A program made the translations under genes and the position numbers. Of a stretch of DNA of 64,000 bases, positions 1-7,869 are shown piece after piece (the stretch's first letter is position 1; every line of letters starts with the position of its first letter). The notes under the pieces were generated by a model. The model had not been told where the DNA came from and searched no databases. It saw nothing but the letters and a program-made list of their open reading frames with translations. This stretch comes from Brevundimonas alba (GTDB lineage Bacteria > Pseudomonadota > Alphaproteobacteria > Caulobacterales > Caulobacteraceae). The stretch is taken from assembly GCF_011927945.1 (NCBI RefSeq), contig NZ_JAATJM010000002.1, positions 682,001 through 746,000 on the forward strand, in the 5' to 3' direction.

Positions 1-699
1 GCCCGTCAGCCGCTTCAGGAAGGCCGGCGGCTTGTATGTCGACCGGTTGACCACCACGCCGGCGATCTTGCCGCCCGCTGCCTCGATCTCGTCGCGGAGA
101 ATGAGCGGATCGCCCGCCGACGTGCTTTCCGCCGCCACCACCAGCACGGTCGCATCGACAAACGGCGCCAAGGTGATGGCGATGGAGTTGCGGTCGGCCG
201 CCGGGCTGTCGATGACCACGGTGTCGGCGTGTTTGCGCAGGGCGTCCCAGTAGCGTGGATCGGCGATGGCCTCGGCCCGTTGGCCGGACCGCAGATGCTC
301 GGCCGCGAACCGGGTCACCCACAGCCGCCCGCCGAGACAGGGTCGGGCCGTCATCAGCCGGGCCGGATGCACAGGCTTGCCGTTGCGATCCATGATCCGT
401 GGCGTCACTGCGAAGAAGATCGAGCCGTCGGGAGTGGCCATCGCCGCCTTGCCCAGGGTCCCGAAACGGTCGGGCTCGGCGGCGATCGCCTCGGACTGTC
501 CCTGCTGCGCCAGATCGGCGTCAATCAGCCAGACCGGCCGTCGCGCACGGACGGCGGCGAGACGGGCGTATTCCCGGGCCACGGTCGAGACCCCCTCGCC
601 GGAATTGGCCGCCGCGATCTGGATCACGCGTCCGCGGTGGCCCGGCGCCGGACCCAGCGCGGCCCAGAGAGCCGCCATTTCGGATGTCAGGTCGACCAT
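1..699 (-). CDS. hfsB: HfsB-like CpsD/CapB-family P-loop protein, partial at window edge
   Basis: This reading frame starts at an ATG at 699 and runs off the left edge of the window, giving at least 233 residues. It is a MinD/ParA-fold protein of the CpsD/CapB type. These partner the Wzc-like chain-length protein in capsule and holdfast polysaccharide export. It lies 61 bp behind hfsA on the same strand, which matches the hfsA-hfsB association known from Caulobacter, hence the name. Visible motifs are a degenerate Walker A (SGEGVST, residues 33-39), a Walker A-prime (LIDADL) and a Walker B-like VVIDSPA. The Walker A lysine is replaced by valine (V37), so normal ATP hydrolysis or tyrosine autokinase activity is doubtful. 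The family call is firm; the holdfast role rests on the neighbours. The C-terminal end cannot be assessed. Confidence 0.75.
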   Translation of the reverse strand, partial: MVDLTSEMAALWAALGPAPGHRGRVIQIAAANSGEGVSTVAREYARLAAVRARRPVWLIDADLAQQGQSEAIAAEPDRFGTLGKAAMATPDGSIFFAVTPRIMDRNGKPVHPARLMTARPCLGGRLWVTRFAAEHLRSGQRAEAIADPRYWDALRKHADTVVIDSPAADRNSIAITLAPFVDATVLVVAAESTSAGDPLILRDEIEAAGGKIAGVVVNRSTYKPPAFLKRLTG

Positions 700-760
700 C
701 GAATCGCTACGCGCCCGGCTACAGGTCCCTACGCTACCATGACGGGCGTGGCGGCGCGCA

Positions 761-2203
761 TCATCGCGCCTTCATCGGAGCGACGGCGAGCACCGGCATC
801 TCCAGCGTCCGGCCCGTCGAGGCGGGTGTGACATAGCCCCGGCGCGTGAAAACCCTCAGCAGCCCTATGCACAGGGCGGTGAAGCCGGCGAACAGGAAGA
901 CCAGCGCCAGCAACGGCGCCTTCAGGCTGGAGCCCTTGGTCGGGGCCTCGGCGCGCTCGATGACGGTGACATTGTCGGCGCCGGCGGCGACGAGAGCGCT
1001 GTCGGCCTGGGCCGCCGTCTCCCGCTGCTGGAACTCGCGGATGTAGTTGGTCAGAACCTCGCGATTGCCGAACAGATTGGCGTTGGTCGATTCCAGCCGC
1101 GTCAGCTCGGCCAGCCGGTCGCGGGTCTGCCCCAGCTGCCGCTCGGCGACGGCAAGCCGCGCCGCGAGCCCGTCCCGGTCGGCGGCAGCGTTGATCCGGG
1201 CGGTCTCGATCTCTGTGAAGATGATGCTCGGTCCCGTGCGGACCTCCTTGGCCCCGACGGTGGTGCCGGTGGAGACATAGGCTTGAAGGTCAGCGATCTG
1301 CTGCTCGATGTCCTTCACCGGCTGGGCGTCGGGGGTGTAGCGCGACAGGAGGGCTTCGCGCTGGGTCCGAAGCTGCAGGATCTGGTCCTGTGCCGATACA
1401 TTCAGGTCCTGTTGCAGCACCACCTCCGCAGGCTGCTGGGCCAACTGGGCCTCCAGAGTACTGAGCCGCTGGCTTGCCTGGTTCAGCTGCGCCCTCAGGG
1501 ACAGCACCTCGGTGAAGGTCGTCTGATAGACCGCCGCCTGCGCCGCCTTGGCGGTGGCGAAGTCGCCGATGTCATTGGTTGCGATGAAGGTGTTGTAGGC
1601 CGCGTCGGCGTCGGCGAGCTGGTCTTCGAACACCTCCCGCTGGGCCGCGATGGCGGGCGTGGTGCGGTCGCGGAAGACGGTGCGCCGCTGGACCAGATAC
1701 TGGTCGACAATGGCGTTCAGGATCTGCGCCGCCTTCACCGGATCGTCGGCGGCGTAGGAGACGGAGATGATGGCGCTGCCCGCCGTCGTCCCGACCCCGA
1801 GGCTGCTGTCGAGCACCTTCAGGGCGGCGGCCTCTTTCGCGGCGGTCGTGCCGCTGGCGTTGGGGCCGAGGATCGTATCGGCGCCCAAGGCCTTCACCGC
1901 CCGCCGCTTGACCTCGAGGCTGCCGAGGATCTGCGCCTCCGACTGCGCGACGGCGTCGGCCTCAAGAGGCTGCCCGCGCTCGCTGGTCCCGACGCGGGGC
2001 TGATAGACATACTCCTGCCCTGCCCCCGCATAGACGCTGGCGGTCGCGGTATAGGACTTCTTCAGGGTCAGGACCGCCGCCGTGCCGAGCGCGAACACGA
2101 CCAGGAAGATCACCACCATCAGCAGCAGTTCGCGAAACAGCAGGCCAACGACGTCGAAGAAGCCGTAGCGCGGGCGGACTGTCGTGTAAGCCGTCGTGCG
2201 CAT
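761..2203 (-). CDS. hfsA: HfsA-like polysaccharide co-polymerase (Wzz/Wzc chain-length type)
   Basis: The 480-residue protein has the layout of a polysaccharide co-polymerase. A first membrane segment spans about residues 24-47, followed by a Wzz-type periplasmic start containing YTATASVYAG. A long periplasmic coiled-coil region follows, with heptad-like Q/L-rich stretches about residues 190-410. A second membrane segment lies about residues 428-452, with a short cytoplasmic tail. It has no cytoplasmic kinase domain; that part is the separate CpsD-like gene downstream. Family members set chain length and couple polymerisation to export across the inner membrane. The divergent hfsD-type outer-membrane export gene and the downstream hfsB-type gene point to the holdfast export complex. 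A CtrA-like box lies between it and hfsD. Confidence 0.85.
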   Translation of the reverse strand: MRTTAYTTVRPRYGFFDVVGLLFRELLLMVVIFLVVFALGTAAVLTLKKSYTATASVYAGAGQEYVYQPRVGTSERGQPLEADAVAQSEAQILGSLEVKRRAVKALGADTILGPNASGTTAAKEAAALKVLDSSLGVGTTAGSAIISVSYAADDPVKAAQILNAIVDQYLVQRRTVFRDRTTPAIAAQREVFEDQLADADAAYNTFIATNDIGDFATAKAAQAAVYQTTFTEVLSLRAQLNQASQRLSTLEAQLAQQPAEVVLQQDLNVSAQDQILQLRTQREALLSRYTPDAQPVKDIEQQIADLQAYVSTGTTVGAKEVRTGPSIIFTEIETARINAAADRDGLAARLAVAERQLGQTRDRLAELTRLESTNANLFGNREVLTNYIREFQQRETAAQADSALVAAGADNVTVIERAEAPTKGSSLKAPLLALVFLFAGFTALCIGLLRVFTRRGYVTPASTGRTLEMPVLAVAPMKAR

Positions 2204-2260
2204 GCGGGCGGACTGATTCCATCTACTGGACTGAACGTGACCAGCCTTGGGCCAGCGGCG

Positions 2261-2275
2261 TTAACCCATGGTTAC
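2261..2275. promoter_or_regulatory. Candidate CtrA box between hfsA and hfsD
   Basis: The sequence reads TTAACCCATGGTTAC, i.e. TTAA-N7-TTAC, one base away from the TTAA-N7-TTAA core of the CtrA binding site. It also contains the inverted repeat TAACC-CAT-GGTTA. It lies in the 124-bp gap between the divergent starts of hfsA (2203) and hfsD (2328). A GATTC (CcrM-type GANTC) site lies at 2215-2219. Both fit cell-cycle control of holdfast genes, but this is inference from sequence only. Confidence 0.45.
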
Positions 2276-2327
2276 CCATAAGGCGCGACCTTCCTCTTCG
2301 AACGCTGCTTCCGGGAATCAATCCGCC

Positions 2328-3089
2328 ATGTCCATTGACCGCCGCCTGCTGCTTCTGGGCCTCGCCGGCGCGAGCGGCGCGCTGGTCACGGGCTGCGGCG
2401 GCGGCGGCGACTACGGCGCGCGCATGCCCCGGCCGATGGATGCCGGCGGCGACCGGGTGCAGAGCGTCGGACGCACCTCCTTCCCCGAGATCGGCTTCGC
2501 GGACTGGACCGAGATGGAGCCGGAGTACGTCCTCTATCCCGGCGATGAGATCGAGATCGCCACGCCGACGGCGGTCGAACTGACCCGCACACAGAAGATC
2601 GGGCCTGATGGTCGCGTCTCCCTCCCGCTGGTCGGTCAGATCATGGCGGCGGACCGTACAATCGCCGAGGTCGAGGCGGATGCGGCGGCGGCCTTCGCCA
2701 GCCAGCTACGCCGCCCGTTGGTCGAGATCACACTCAAGGCCGCGGGACCGATCCGCGTCTGGGTCGGCGGCGAGGTGCGCACGCCCGGCATGATCGAGAT
2801 GACGGGCGATCTGGACGCCTATCAGGCCGTGATCCAGGCCGGGGACTTCCTGCCTACGGCGCGGGCGCAGGAGGTGGCGCTGATCCGGCGCGGCCCCGGC
2901 GGAGTCCGCATGATGCGGGCGGTTGACCTGCGGCCCCGTCGCGGCGAGGTGGTCGCCCTGAGGCGCGGCGACATCATCTTCGTGCCGAGGTCGAACCTGG
3001 GCGAGGTCGCGAATTTCGTGTCGCTGTTCCGCAACGCCCTTCCGATCGGCTTCAGCTACGCCATCGGCGGGCAGTACCAGAGCTTCTAG
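2328..3089 (+). CDS. hfsD: HfsD-like outer-membrane polysaccharide export lipoprotein (Wza/OPX family)
   Basis: I place the start at 2328 rather than the in-frame ATG at 2268. Translation from 2328 gives a clean lipoprotein signal (MSIDRRLLLLGLAGASGALV) ending in the lipobox VTGC with Cys23. The 253-residue protein then has a polysaccharide export (Poly_export) domain at about residues 60-130, with VLYPGDEIEI and GPDGRVSLPLVG. An SLBB-like domain follows at about 140-200 (VWVGGEVRTPG). Wza-type proteins form the outer-membrane channel through which the polysaccharide leaves the cell. Divergent hfsA and hfsB supply the inner-membrane and cytoplasmic partners. Its stop codon overlaps the convergent Sel1-repeat gene by four bases. 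Confidence 0.83.
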   Translation: MSIDRRLLLLGLAGASGALVTGCGGGGDYGARMPRPMDAGGDRVQSVGRTSFPEIGFADWTEMEPEYVLYPGDEIEIATPTAVELTRTQKIGPDGRVSLPLVGQIMAADRTIAEVEADAAAAFASQLRRPLVEITLKAAGPIRVWVGGEVRTPGMIEMTGDLDAYQAVIQAGDFLPTARAQEVALIRRGPGGVRMMRAVDLRPRRGEVVALRRGDIIFVPRSNLGEVANFVSLFRNALPIGFSYAIGGQYQSF

Positions 3090-3391
3090 GCGGCGAGCTT
3101 GACCACGCCGGCGTCGATCCAGCGGCGAGCCGCCTTCTGGGCCTCGCAGATCTCGTCCTGCTCCATCTCGGCGCTCATCTCGCGGCGATAGACCCGCGCT
3201 TCCACCGAGCCCTTCATGGCGGCGAGGTTGAAGATCATGTGGGCCGAGACGCGATCCATCGGGCATCCGCCCTGGCCGCTCGAATACATCATGCCCAGCC
3301 GGAACAGGTCATCGCCGTTCATGTCGGCGGTCGGCAGGGGCAGACCCTGCTCCTCGTTGGCCGTGGGCGCCATTTCTTGCGCGATCATCAC
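3086..3391 (-). CDS. Small Sel1-repeat protein
   Basis: This 101-residue protein carries one recognisable Sel1-like (SLR) repeat at about residues 30-60: LGMMYSSGQGG followed by DRVSAHMIFNLAAMKG. The pattern matches the family consensus of LGxxYxxGxG, D, A, then NLAAxxG. Sel1 repeats are helical protein-interaction modules. The C-terminal half (residues 65-101) is charged and helical (RREMSAEMEQDEICEAQKAA). There is no signal peptide or membrane segment, so it is probably cytoplasmic. It converges on hfsD with a CTAG stop overlap at 3086-3089. Its partner is unknown. It could be an adaptor for the holdfast machinery or unrelated. Confidence 0.7.
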   Translation of the reverse strand: MMIAQEMAPTANEEQGLPLPTADMNGDDLFRLGMMYSSGQGGCPMDRVSAHMIFNLAAMKGSVEARVYRREMSAEMEQDEICEAQKAARRWIDAGVVKLAA

Positions 3392-3571
3392 CGTATCTCC
3401 CGAACCGGAGCCTTTCTGGCCCCGCCCTCTGACACGAATGAAATACCCGCGGTTTGAAGTTAAAGTTAACAGCAGCGGCCTGCAGGGGGCCTTTCCAGCA
3501 AACGGGGTACGAATACTGCTGCATGTAAAGACCTCTGAAATCTCTTCGAAATCTCTGGTTCACCTCCTCTA
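3392..3571. other. Intergenic stretch, less GC-rich than its surroundings
   Basis: About 180 bp upstream of the Sel1 gene and before the repeat block. It includes AAGTTAAAGTTAAC at about 3458-3471, with two TTAA half-sites only two bases apart, so not a canonical CtrA box. I see no convincing reading frame and no terminator. Confidence 0.4.
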
Positions 3572-3633
3572 ACGAAGCGTCACCGGGACGCTTACGAAGC
3601 GTTACCGCCCCGCCGTAGCCGGCGGGCGCTTCG
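3572..3633 (+). promoter_or_regulatory. Direct-repeat and alternative-hairpin leader upstream of the RcnB-like gene
   Basis: Two copies of ACGAAGCGTYACCG lie at 3572-3585 and 3594-3607, exactly 22 bp apart, about two DNA helix turns. ACGCTT at 3588-3593 is complementary to both copies. CGCTTCG at 3627-3633 is complementary to the second copy (CGAAGCG at 3595-3601), with an inner stem CCCGCC/GGCGGG (3609-3614 and 3621-3626). Segments 1:2, 2:3 and 3:4 can therefore pair in mutually exclusive ways. It is either a tandem operator or a structured RNA leader. It ends 112 bp before the RcnB-like start. Confidence 0.45.
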
Positions 3634-3745
3634 AAGGGCCGAACCTGACAGAGGCGTTCAGACGCAGTTCATGACCGCGGCGAGACTTTGGCATGATTAA
3701 CGGGTCGGTTCCGCTTTCCGTCCCGCCTTATGGATGGAGACGAAC

Positions 3746-4357
3746 ATGAACCGCTTGACCAGGGCCGCGATCATCGGCCTGACGCTGGCGACGACGGCGG
3801 CGCCGCTGGCCGCCGAAGCCCAGAGCCGCCGTGACCGGCAGGAACGCCGGGACGACCGGCGCGACTACCGCCAGGACCGTCGCGAGGATCGCCGCGAAAA
3901 CCGCCAGGAGCGCCGGGACGACCGTCGTGACTGGCGCCAGGGCGACTACGACAACCGCCGCGATTACCGTCAGGACCGGCGGGAAGACCGCCGCGACTTC
4001 CGCGAAGAGCGCCGGGACGACCGCCGCGACTATCGTCAGGACCGCCGTTGGGACCGGAGCAACCGCGACTGGTGGCGCGGCCGTGACGACTTCCGCGACT
4101 ATCGTGGAGCCCGCAACGGCTACTGGTACGCGCCCAGCTACGGCTACTACCGTGTGGAGCCGCGCTACTACGGCTACCGCTGGCAGCGGGGGAGCTACCT
4201 GCCCTCGTCGTATCGCAACTACTACGTCCGCGATCCCTATGTGTACGGCCTCGGCGCCGCGCCGCGCGGCTACCGCTACGTCCACGCCGGCAACGACATC
4301 GTTCTGATCGCTATCGCCACCGGTCTGATCGCGAGTGTCCTGAGCGACGTGTTCTAG
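3746..4357 (+). CDS. Secreted RcnB-like protein with Arg/Asp-rich linker
   Basis: The start at 3746 is chosen over the in-frame ATG at 3734 because ATGGAG at 3734 itself provides the GGAG ribosome binding site. Residues 1-25 form a signal peptide ending near AEA. The 203-residue protein then has a low-complexity region of repeated RRDDRRDYRQDRRED-type units, about residues 27-105. A C-terminal RcnB-family domain follows, with YAPSYGYYRV and GAAPRGYRYV, and ends in a hydrophobic stretch (IVLIAIATGLIASVL). RcnB of Escherichia coli is a periplasmic protein affecting nickel/cobalt efflux. No rcnA-like transporter is nearby, so a metal role is unproven here. A repeat-containing leader precedes it and a terminator follows. 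Confidence 0.75.
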   Translation: MNRLTRAAIIGLTLATTAAPLAAEAQSRRDRQERRDDRRDYRQDRREDRRENRQERRDDRRDWRQGDYDNRRDYRQDRREDRRDFREERRDDRRDYRQDRRWDRSNRDWWRGRDDFRDYRGARNGYWYAPSYGYYRVEPRYYGYRWQRGSYLPSSYRNYYVRDPYVYGLGAAPRGYRYVHAGNDIVLIAIATGLIASVLSDVF

Positions 4358-4380
4358 GCCGAAGCCGCAGACCTGCGAAC

Positions 4381-4413
4381 GCGCCCCGCCGACCTTGGCC
4401 CGCGGGGCGTTTT
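4381..4413 (+). terminator. Rho-independent terminator after the first RcnB-like gene
   Basis: Perfect 8-bp stem CGCCCCGC (4382-4389) with GCGGGGCG (4402-4409), a 12-base loop, and a TTTT run at 4410-4413. It lies 24 bp after the stop codon. Confidence 0.8.
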
Positions 4414-4521
4414 CGTGTCCGAAGTTTAACCTCGCGCGCCGGTTTGTTCAGTCACGGTTCATCGACCAAGCGCGACCATTCAACCAAGCCGCCTGACAGG
4501 GGCGTGCAGGAACAAACGAGA

Positions 4522-5541
4522 ATGAAACGCTCATTGATGGTCGCCGCTTCGATAGCGGCTTTCGTCGTCCCCGCGGCCGCGCCCCTAACGGCTCTGGCCC
4601 AGGATCAGGAGGCGCCTCGCAGGGACCGCAGCGAGGTTCGCGAACAGCGTCGGGAGGCGCGTGCGGAGCGTCGGTCAGAGACACCTCCGACCACGCCGTC
4701 GCCGCCTCCGGCGCCACGCCCGCAGGAGCCGGACCGGCCGAACCGCCCGGATCGGCCTGACCGTCCCGACCGCCCCGACCGGCCGGATAGACCCGACCGC
4801 CCGAATACCGGCGGCGGCGACAATCGTCCGGACCGGCCCGACCGTCCGGATCGTCCCGACAGACCTGATCGCCCGGATCGCCCCGATCGGCCGAACACGG
4901 GTGGAGGCGACAATCGCCCCAACCGTCCGGATCGTCCTGACAGGCCCGATCGCCCGGATCGCCCGGACCGTCCCGATCGCCCCGATCAGAACGGCGGCGG
5001 CCAGAACCGGCCGGACCGCCCCGACCGGCCCAATCGTCCTGACCGGCCTGACCGCCCTGACCGGCCGAATGGTGGCCAGAACCGTCCCGACCGTCCGGGT
5101 GGATGGCAGGATCGCCGGGATGACCGCCAGGACCGGCGGGACGACCGCCGTGACCGTCGCGACGACCGGCGCGAGTACCGCGAGTTCCGGCAGCGCTTCA
5201 ACGGCGACAGCTGGCGTCAGAACTGGCAGCGGCGCCACGGCCGCGACTGGTGGCGAAACGACCGGCGCTGGCGTGGGTACAACGGCGTGCGCATCGGCTT
5301 CTATTTCGCGCCGAGCTACGGCTACTACAGCGTGCCCCGGGACTACTGGGGTCAGCGCTGGCGCGTGGGCGAGTACCTGCCGTCGATCTTCTGGCGTTAC
5401 AGCCTGGATGACTGGCGGACCTACGGCCTCGGCTATCCGCCGGAAGGCACGCGGTGGGTGCTGGTCGACAACCACATCTACCTGATCGACGAATACGACG
5501 GCTACATCATCGACGTCATCTACGACGCCTGGAGCTGGTAA
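4522..5541 (+). CDS. Secreted RcnB-like protein with long Arg-Pro-Asp repeat
   Basis: The start at 4522 gives a standard signal peptide (MKRSLMVAASIAAFVVPAAA, cleavage near LAQ), with CAGGAA upstream. The 339-residue protein has three parts. A charged segment (RREARAERR) spans about residues 30-55. Then comes a long RPD/RPN repeat, interrupted by glycine-asparagine spacers (NTGGGDN, QNGGGQN), at about residues 70-195. An RDDRRD-rich stretch leads into a C-terminal RcnB-type domain (FAPSYGYYSVPRDYW, YPPEGTRWVLVDNHIYLID). It is a tandem paralogue of the gene before it but has its own terminator. The RPD tract looks like an extended, charged spacer, perhaps crossing the cell wall. Function is unknown. 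Confidence 0.75.
   Translation: MKRSLMVAASIAAFVVPAAAPLTALAQDQEAPRRDRSEVREQRREARAERRSETPPTTPSPPPAPRPQEPDRPNRPDRPDRPDRPDRPDRPDRPNTGGGDNRPDRPDRPDRPDRPDRPDRPDRPNTGGGDNRPNRPDRPDRPDRPDRPDRPDRPDQNGGGQNRPDRPDRPNRPDRPDRPDRPNGGQNRPDRPGGWQDRRDDRQDRRDDRRDRRDDRREYREFRQRFNGDSWRQNWQRRHGRDWWRNDRRWRGYNGVRIGFYFAPSYGYYSVPRDYWGQRWRVGEYLPSIFWRYSLDDWRTYGLGYPPEGTRWVLVDNHIYLIDEYDGYIIDVIYDAWSW
4731..5100 (+). repeat. In-frame Arg-Pro-Asp coding repeat tract
   Basis: Coding repeat of nine-base units (CGNCCNGAY) encoding RPD with occasional RPN, broken by three Gly/Asn-rich spacers. Blocks such as RPDRPDRPD recur with mixed synonymous codons. This shows partial decay or selection on the protein rather than a fresh DNA expansion. 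Such tracts can change length by slippage. Confidence 0.8.
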
Positions 5542-5558
5542 GCCGTCAGGACACGGAG

Positions 5559-5601
5559 GAAACGCCGTCCGGCCGCAGGGTCGGGCGGCGTTTTCCTTTT
5601 T
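5559..5601 (+). terminator. Rho-independent terminator after the RPD-repeat gene
   Basis: AACGCCGTCC (5561-5570) pairs imperfectly with GGGCGGCGTT (5583-5592). It is followed by a T-rich run, TTTTCCTTTTT, at 5591-5601. It starts 18 bp after the stop codon and lies upstream of ppk. Confidence 0.7.
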
Positions 5602-5646
5602 CGAAGCAAGGTTGCAGGGCCCGGCGCGGCGCGTCAGAACCGGTGC

Positions 5647-7869
5647 ATGAGCGACGCGGCCATAACCGACACGACCCGGGGCGAGGAGGTTCCGTCATCG
5701 CGCGCGCCGCAGCTTGAGCTGTCGGAGGCGCTGCTGGCCTCCCCTGGCCGCTTTTTCAATCGCGAGATCTCCTGGCTGAGGTTCAACGGCCGGGTGCTCG
5801 AGGAGGCCGCCAATCCGGGACATCCGCTGCTGGAGCGGCTGAGATTCCTGTCGATCTCGGCCAATAACCTCGACGAGTTCTTCATGACCCGCGTCGCCGG
5901 CCTGAAAGGTCAGCTGCGCGAGCGGGTCCGGGTGCTCTCGGCCGACGGCCTGACGCCCGCAGAGCAGCTGGAGAAGGTCAGCGTCGCGGCCGGGCGACTG
6001 ATGGACGAGCAGCAGCGGCGGTGGCGCAAGCTGCGCAAGGAATTGACAGCGGCCGGCATCGAGGTGGTCGATCCGGCGAAGATCACCCGCACGGAACGCG
6101 AGCGGCTGGAGCCCGAGTTCCTCAGCCAGTTGTTCGCCATCCTGACGCCGATGGCCATCGATCCGGCCCACCCCTTCCCCTTCCTGCCCAACCTGGGCTT
6201 CTCGCTGGCGCTGAAGCTGCGGCGGCGTTCGGACAACCGCACTCTCTATGCGCTGGTGCCGGTGCCGACCCAGGTGAAGCGGTTCTGGCCCCTGGCCACC
6301 GACGGCCGGTCGACGCCGGGCCGGAAGCGCTACATCGCGCTGGAGAGCCTGCTGATGCTCTTCATGGACCACCTGTTCCCCGGCTGCGACGTGCTGGAGC
6401 GGGGCGTCTTCCGGCTGATCCGGGACTCGGACATCGAGATCGAGGAAGAGGCGGAAGACCTCGTCATGGAGTTCGAGGAGGCGTTGAAGCAGCGCCGGCT
6501 CGGATCGGTTGTGCGCATCAAGATCGAGGCGTCCATGCCGGACGACCTGCGCACCTTCATCACCAACGAGCTGGACGCCGCGCCGCAGGACATCGTCCTC
6601 GTGGACGGCATGCTGGGGCTGGCGCAGGTCTCGGACATCATTCCCAGCGGCCATCCCGATCTGAAATTCTCCGGCTATGAGCCCCGCTATCCCGAGCGGG
6701 TGCGCGACAACGGCGGCGACATTTTCGCGGCCGTCCGCGAGAAGGACATGTTGATCCACCATCCGTTCGAGAGCTTCGACGTGGTGGTGCAGTTTCTGCG
6801 GCAGGCCGCGCGCGACCCGCACGTCATCGCCATCAAGCAGACGCTGTACCGGACCTCGCGCGACAGTCCGATCGTCGCCGCCCTGATCGAGGCGGCGGAA
6901 AACGGGAAGAACGTCACCGCCCTGGTCGAGATCAAGGCACGGTTCGACGAGGAGGCCAACCTCAAATGGGCGCGGGCCATGGAGCGAGCGGGGGTCCACG
7001 TCGTCTTCGGATTCGTCGAGTACAAGACCCACGCCAAGCTCAGCGTCGTCGTGAGACGCGAGGGCGAGGGACTGCGGACCTATTGCCACTTCGGCACCGG
7101 CAACTATCACCCGGTGACGGCGCGGGTTTACACGGATCTGAGCCTGTTCACCTGCGACCCCGTGCTGAGCCGCGACGCATCGCGGGTGTTCAACTACATC
7201 ACCGGCTACGCCACGCCGGACGAGCTGGAAGCGCTGGTCGTCTCGCCGCTGAACATGAAGACGACCCTCATCGACCTGATCGGTCACGAAATGGCGGCGG
7301 CGGCCAAGGGCAAGCCGGCCGCGATCTGGGCCAAGCTGAACTCGCTGGTCGATCCGGGCGTGATCGACGCCCTGTACCGGGCCAGCCAGTGGGGGGTACG
7401 TATCGAGCTGGTGGTGCGCGGCATCTGCTGCCTGCGTCCCGGAGTGCCCGGGCTGTCGGAAAACATCCGGGTCAAGTCGATCGTCGGCCGCTTCCTCGAG
7501 CACAGCCGGGTCGTCGCCTTCGCCAATGGCCGCGACCTGCCGCACGACAAGGCCAAGCTGTTCATTTCCTCCGCCGACTGGATGACCCGCAATCTCGACC
7601 GGCGGGTGGAGCTGATGACGCCGGTGCTCAACGCCACGGTCCACGATCAGGTGCTGGACCAGATCATGGTCGCGAATCTGAAGGACGACGCCCAGAGCTG
7701 GGTGCTCGACGCCGAGGGCGACTATCACCGCGTGGCGCCCGTCGATCCCGAACGGCCGTTCTCGGCGCACAAATATTTCATGACCAACCCGAGCCTGTCG
7801 GGCCGTGGCCGCAAGGTGAAGACCCTGCCCGGGCATCTGAGCTACGAGCCCTCCCGGAAGAAGCGTTGA
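5647..7869 (+). CDS. ppk1: Polyphosphate kinase 1
   Basis: The 740-residue protein is a full-length Ppk1. This enzyme reversibly moves the gamma-phosphate of ATP onto inorganic polyphosphate. The N-terminal domain begins around [12 protein letters not shown] (about residues 36-47) with the family signature NNLDEFFM. The two phospholipase D-like C-terminal domains carry the expected histidines: H462 in KTHAKL (the autophosphorylated one by family) and H633 in LPHDKAKLF. The HFGTGNYHP and NLDRRVE motifs are also present. The stop overlaps the ATG of the exopolyphosphatase gene (TGATG at 7867-7871), so the pair is probably translationally coupled. It gives opposing synthesis and breakdown of polyphosphate in one operon. 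Confidence 0.96.
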   Translation: MSDAAITDTTRGEEVPSSRAPQLELSEALLASPGRFFNREISWLRFNGRVLEEAANPGHPLLERLRFLSISANNLDEFFMTRVAGLKGQLRERVRVLSADGLTPAEQLEKVSVAAGRLMDEQQRRWRKLRKELTAAGIEVVDPAKITRTERERLEPEFLSQLFAILTPMAIDPAHPFPFLPNLGFSLALKLRRRSDNRTLYALVPVPTQVKRFWPLATDGRSTPGRKRYIALESLLMLFMDHLFPGCDVLERGVFRLIRDSDIEIEEEAEDLVMEFEEALKQRRLGSVVRIKIEASMPDDLRTFITNELDAAPQDIVLVDGMLGLAQVSDIIPSGHPDLKFSGYEPRYPERVRDNGGDIFAAVREKDMLIHHPFESFDVVVQFLRQAARDPHVIAIKQTLYRTSRDSPIVAALIEAAENGKNVTALVEIKARFDEEANLKWARAMERAGVHVVFGFVEYKTHAKLSVVVRREGEGLRTYCHFGTGNYHPVTARVYTDLSLFTCDPVLSRDASRVFNYITGYATPDELEALVVSPLNMKTTLIDLIGHEMAAAAKGKPAAIWAKLNSLVDPGVIDALYRASQWGVRIELVVRGICCLRPGVPGLSENIRVKSIVGRFLEHSRVVAFANGRDLPHDKAKLFISSADWMTRNLDRRVELMTPVLNATVHDQVLDQIMVANLKDDAQSWVLDAEGDYHRVAPVDPERPFSAHKYFMTNPSLSGRGRKVKTLPGHLSYEPSRKKR

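Noticed and set aside
3458..3471. Double TTAA (AAGTTAAAGTTAAC) upstream of the Sel1 gene as a CtrA site.
   Set aside because: Only two bases separate the half-sites, which does not match the N7 spacing.
4675..5475. Hydrophobic-looking minus-strand frame opposite the RPD repeat.
   Set aside because: It simply reflects the reverse complement of the Arg-Pro-Asp repeat; there is no start signal and the plus-strand product has a signal peptide and a known domain.
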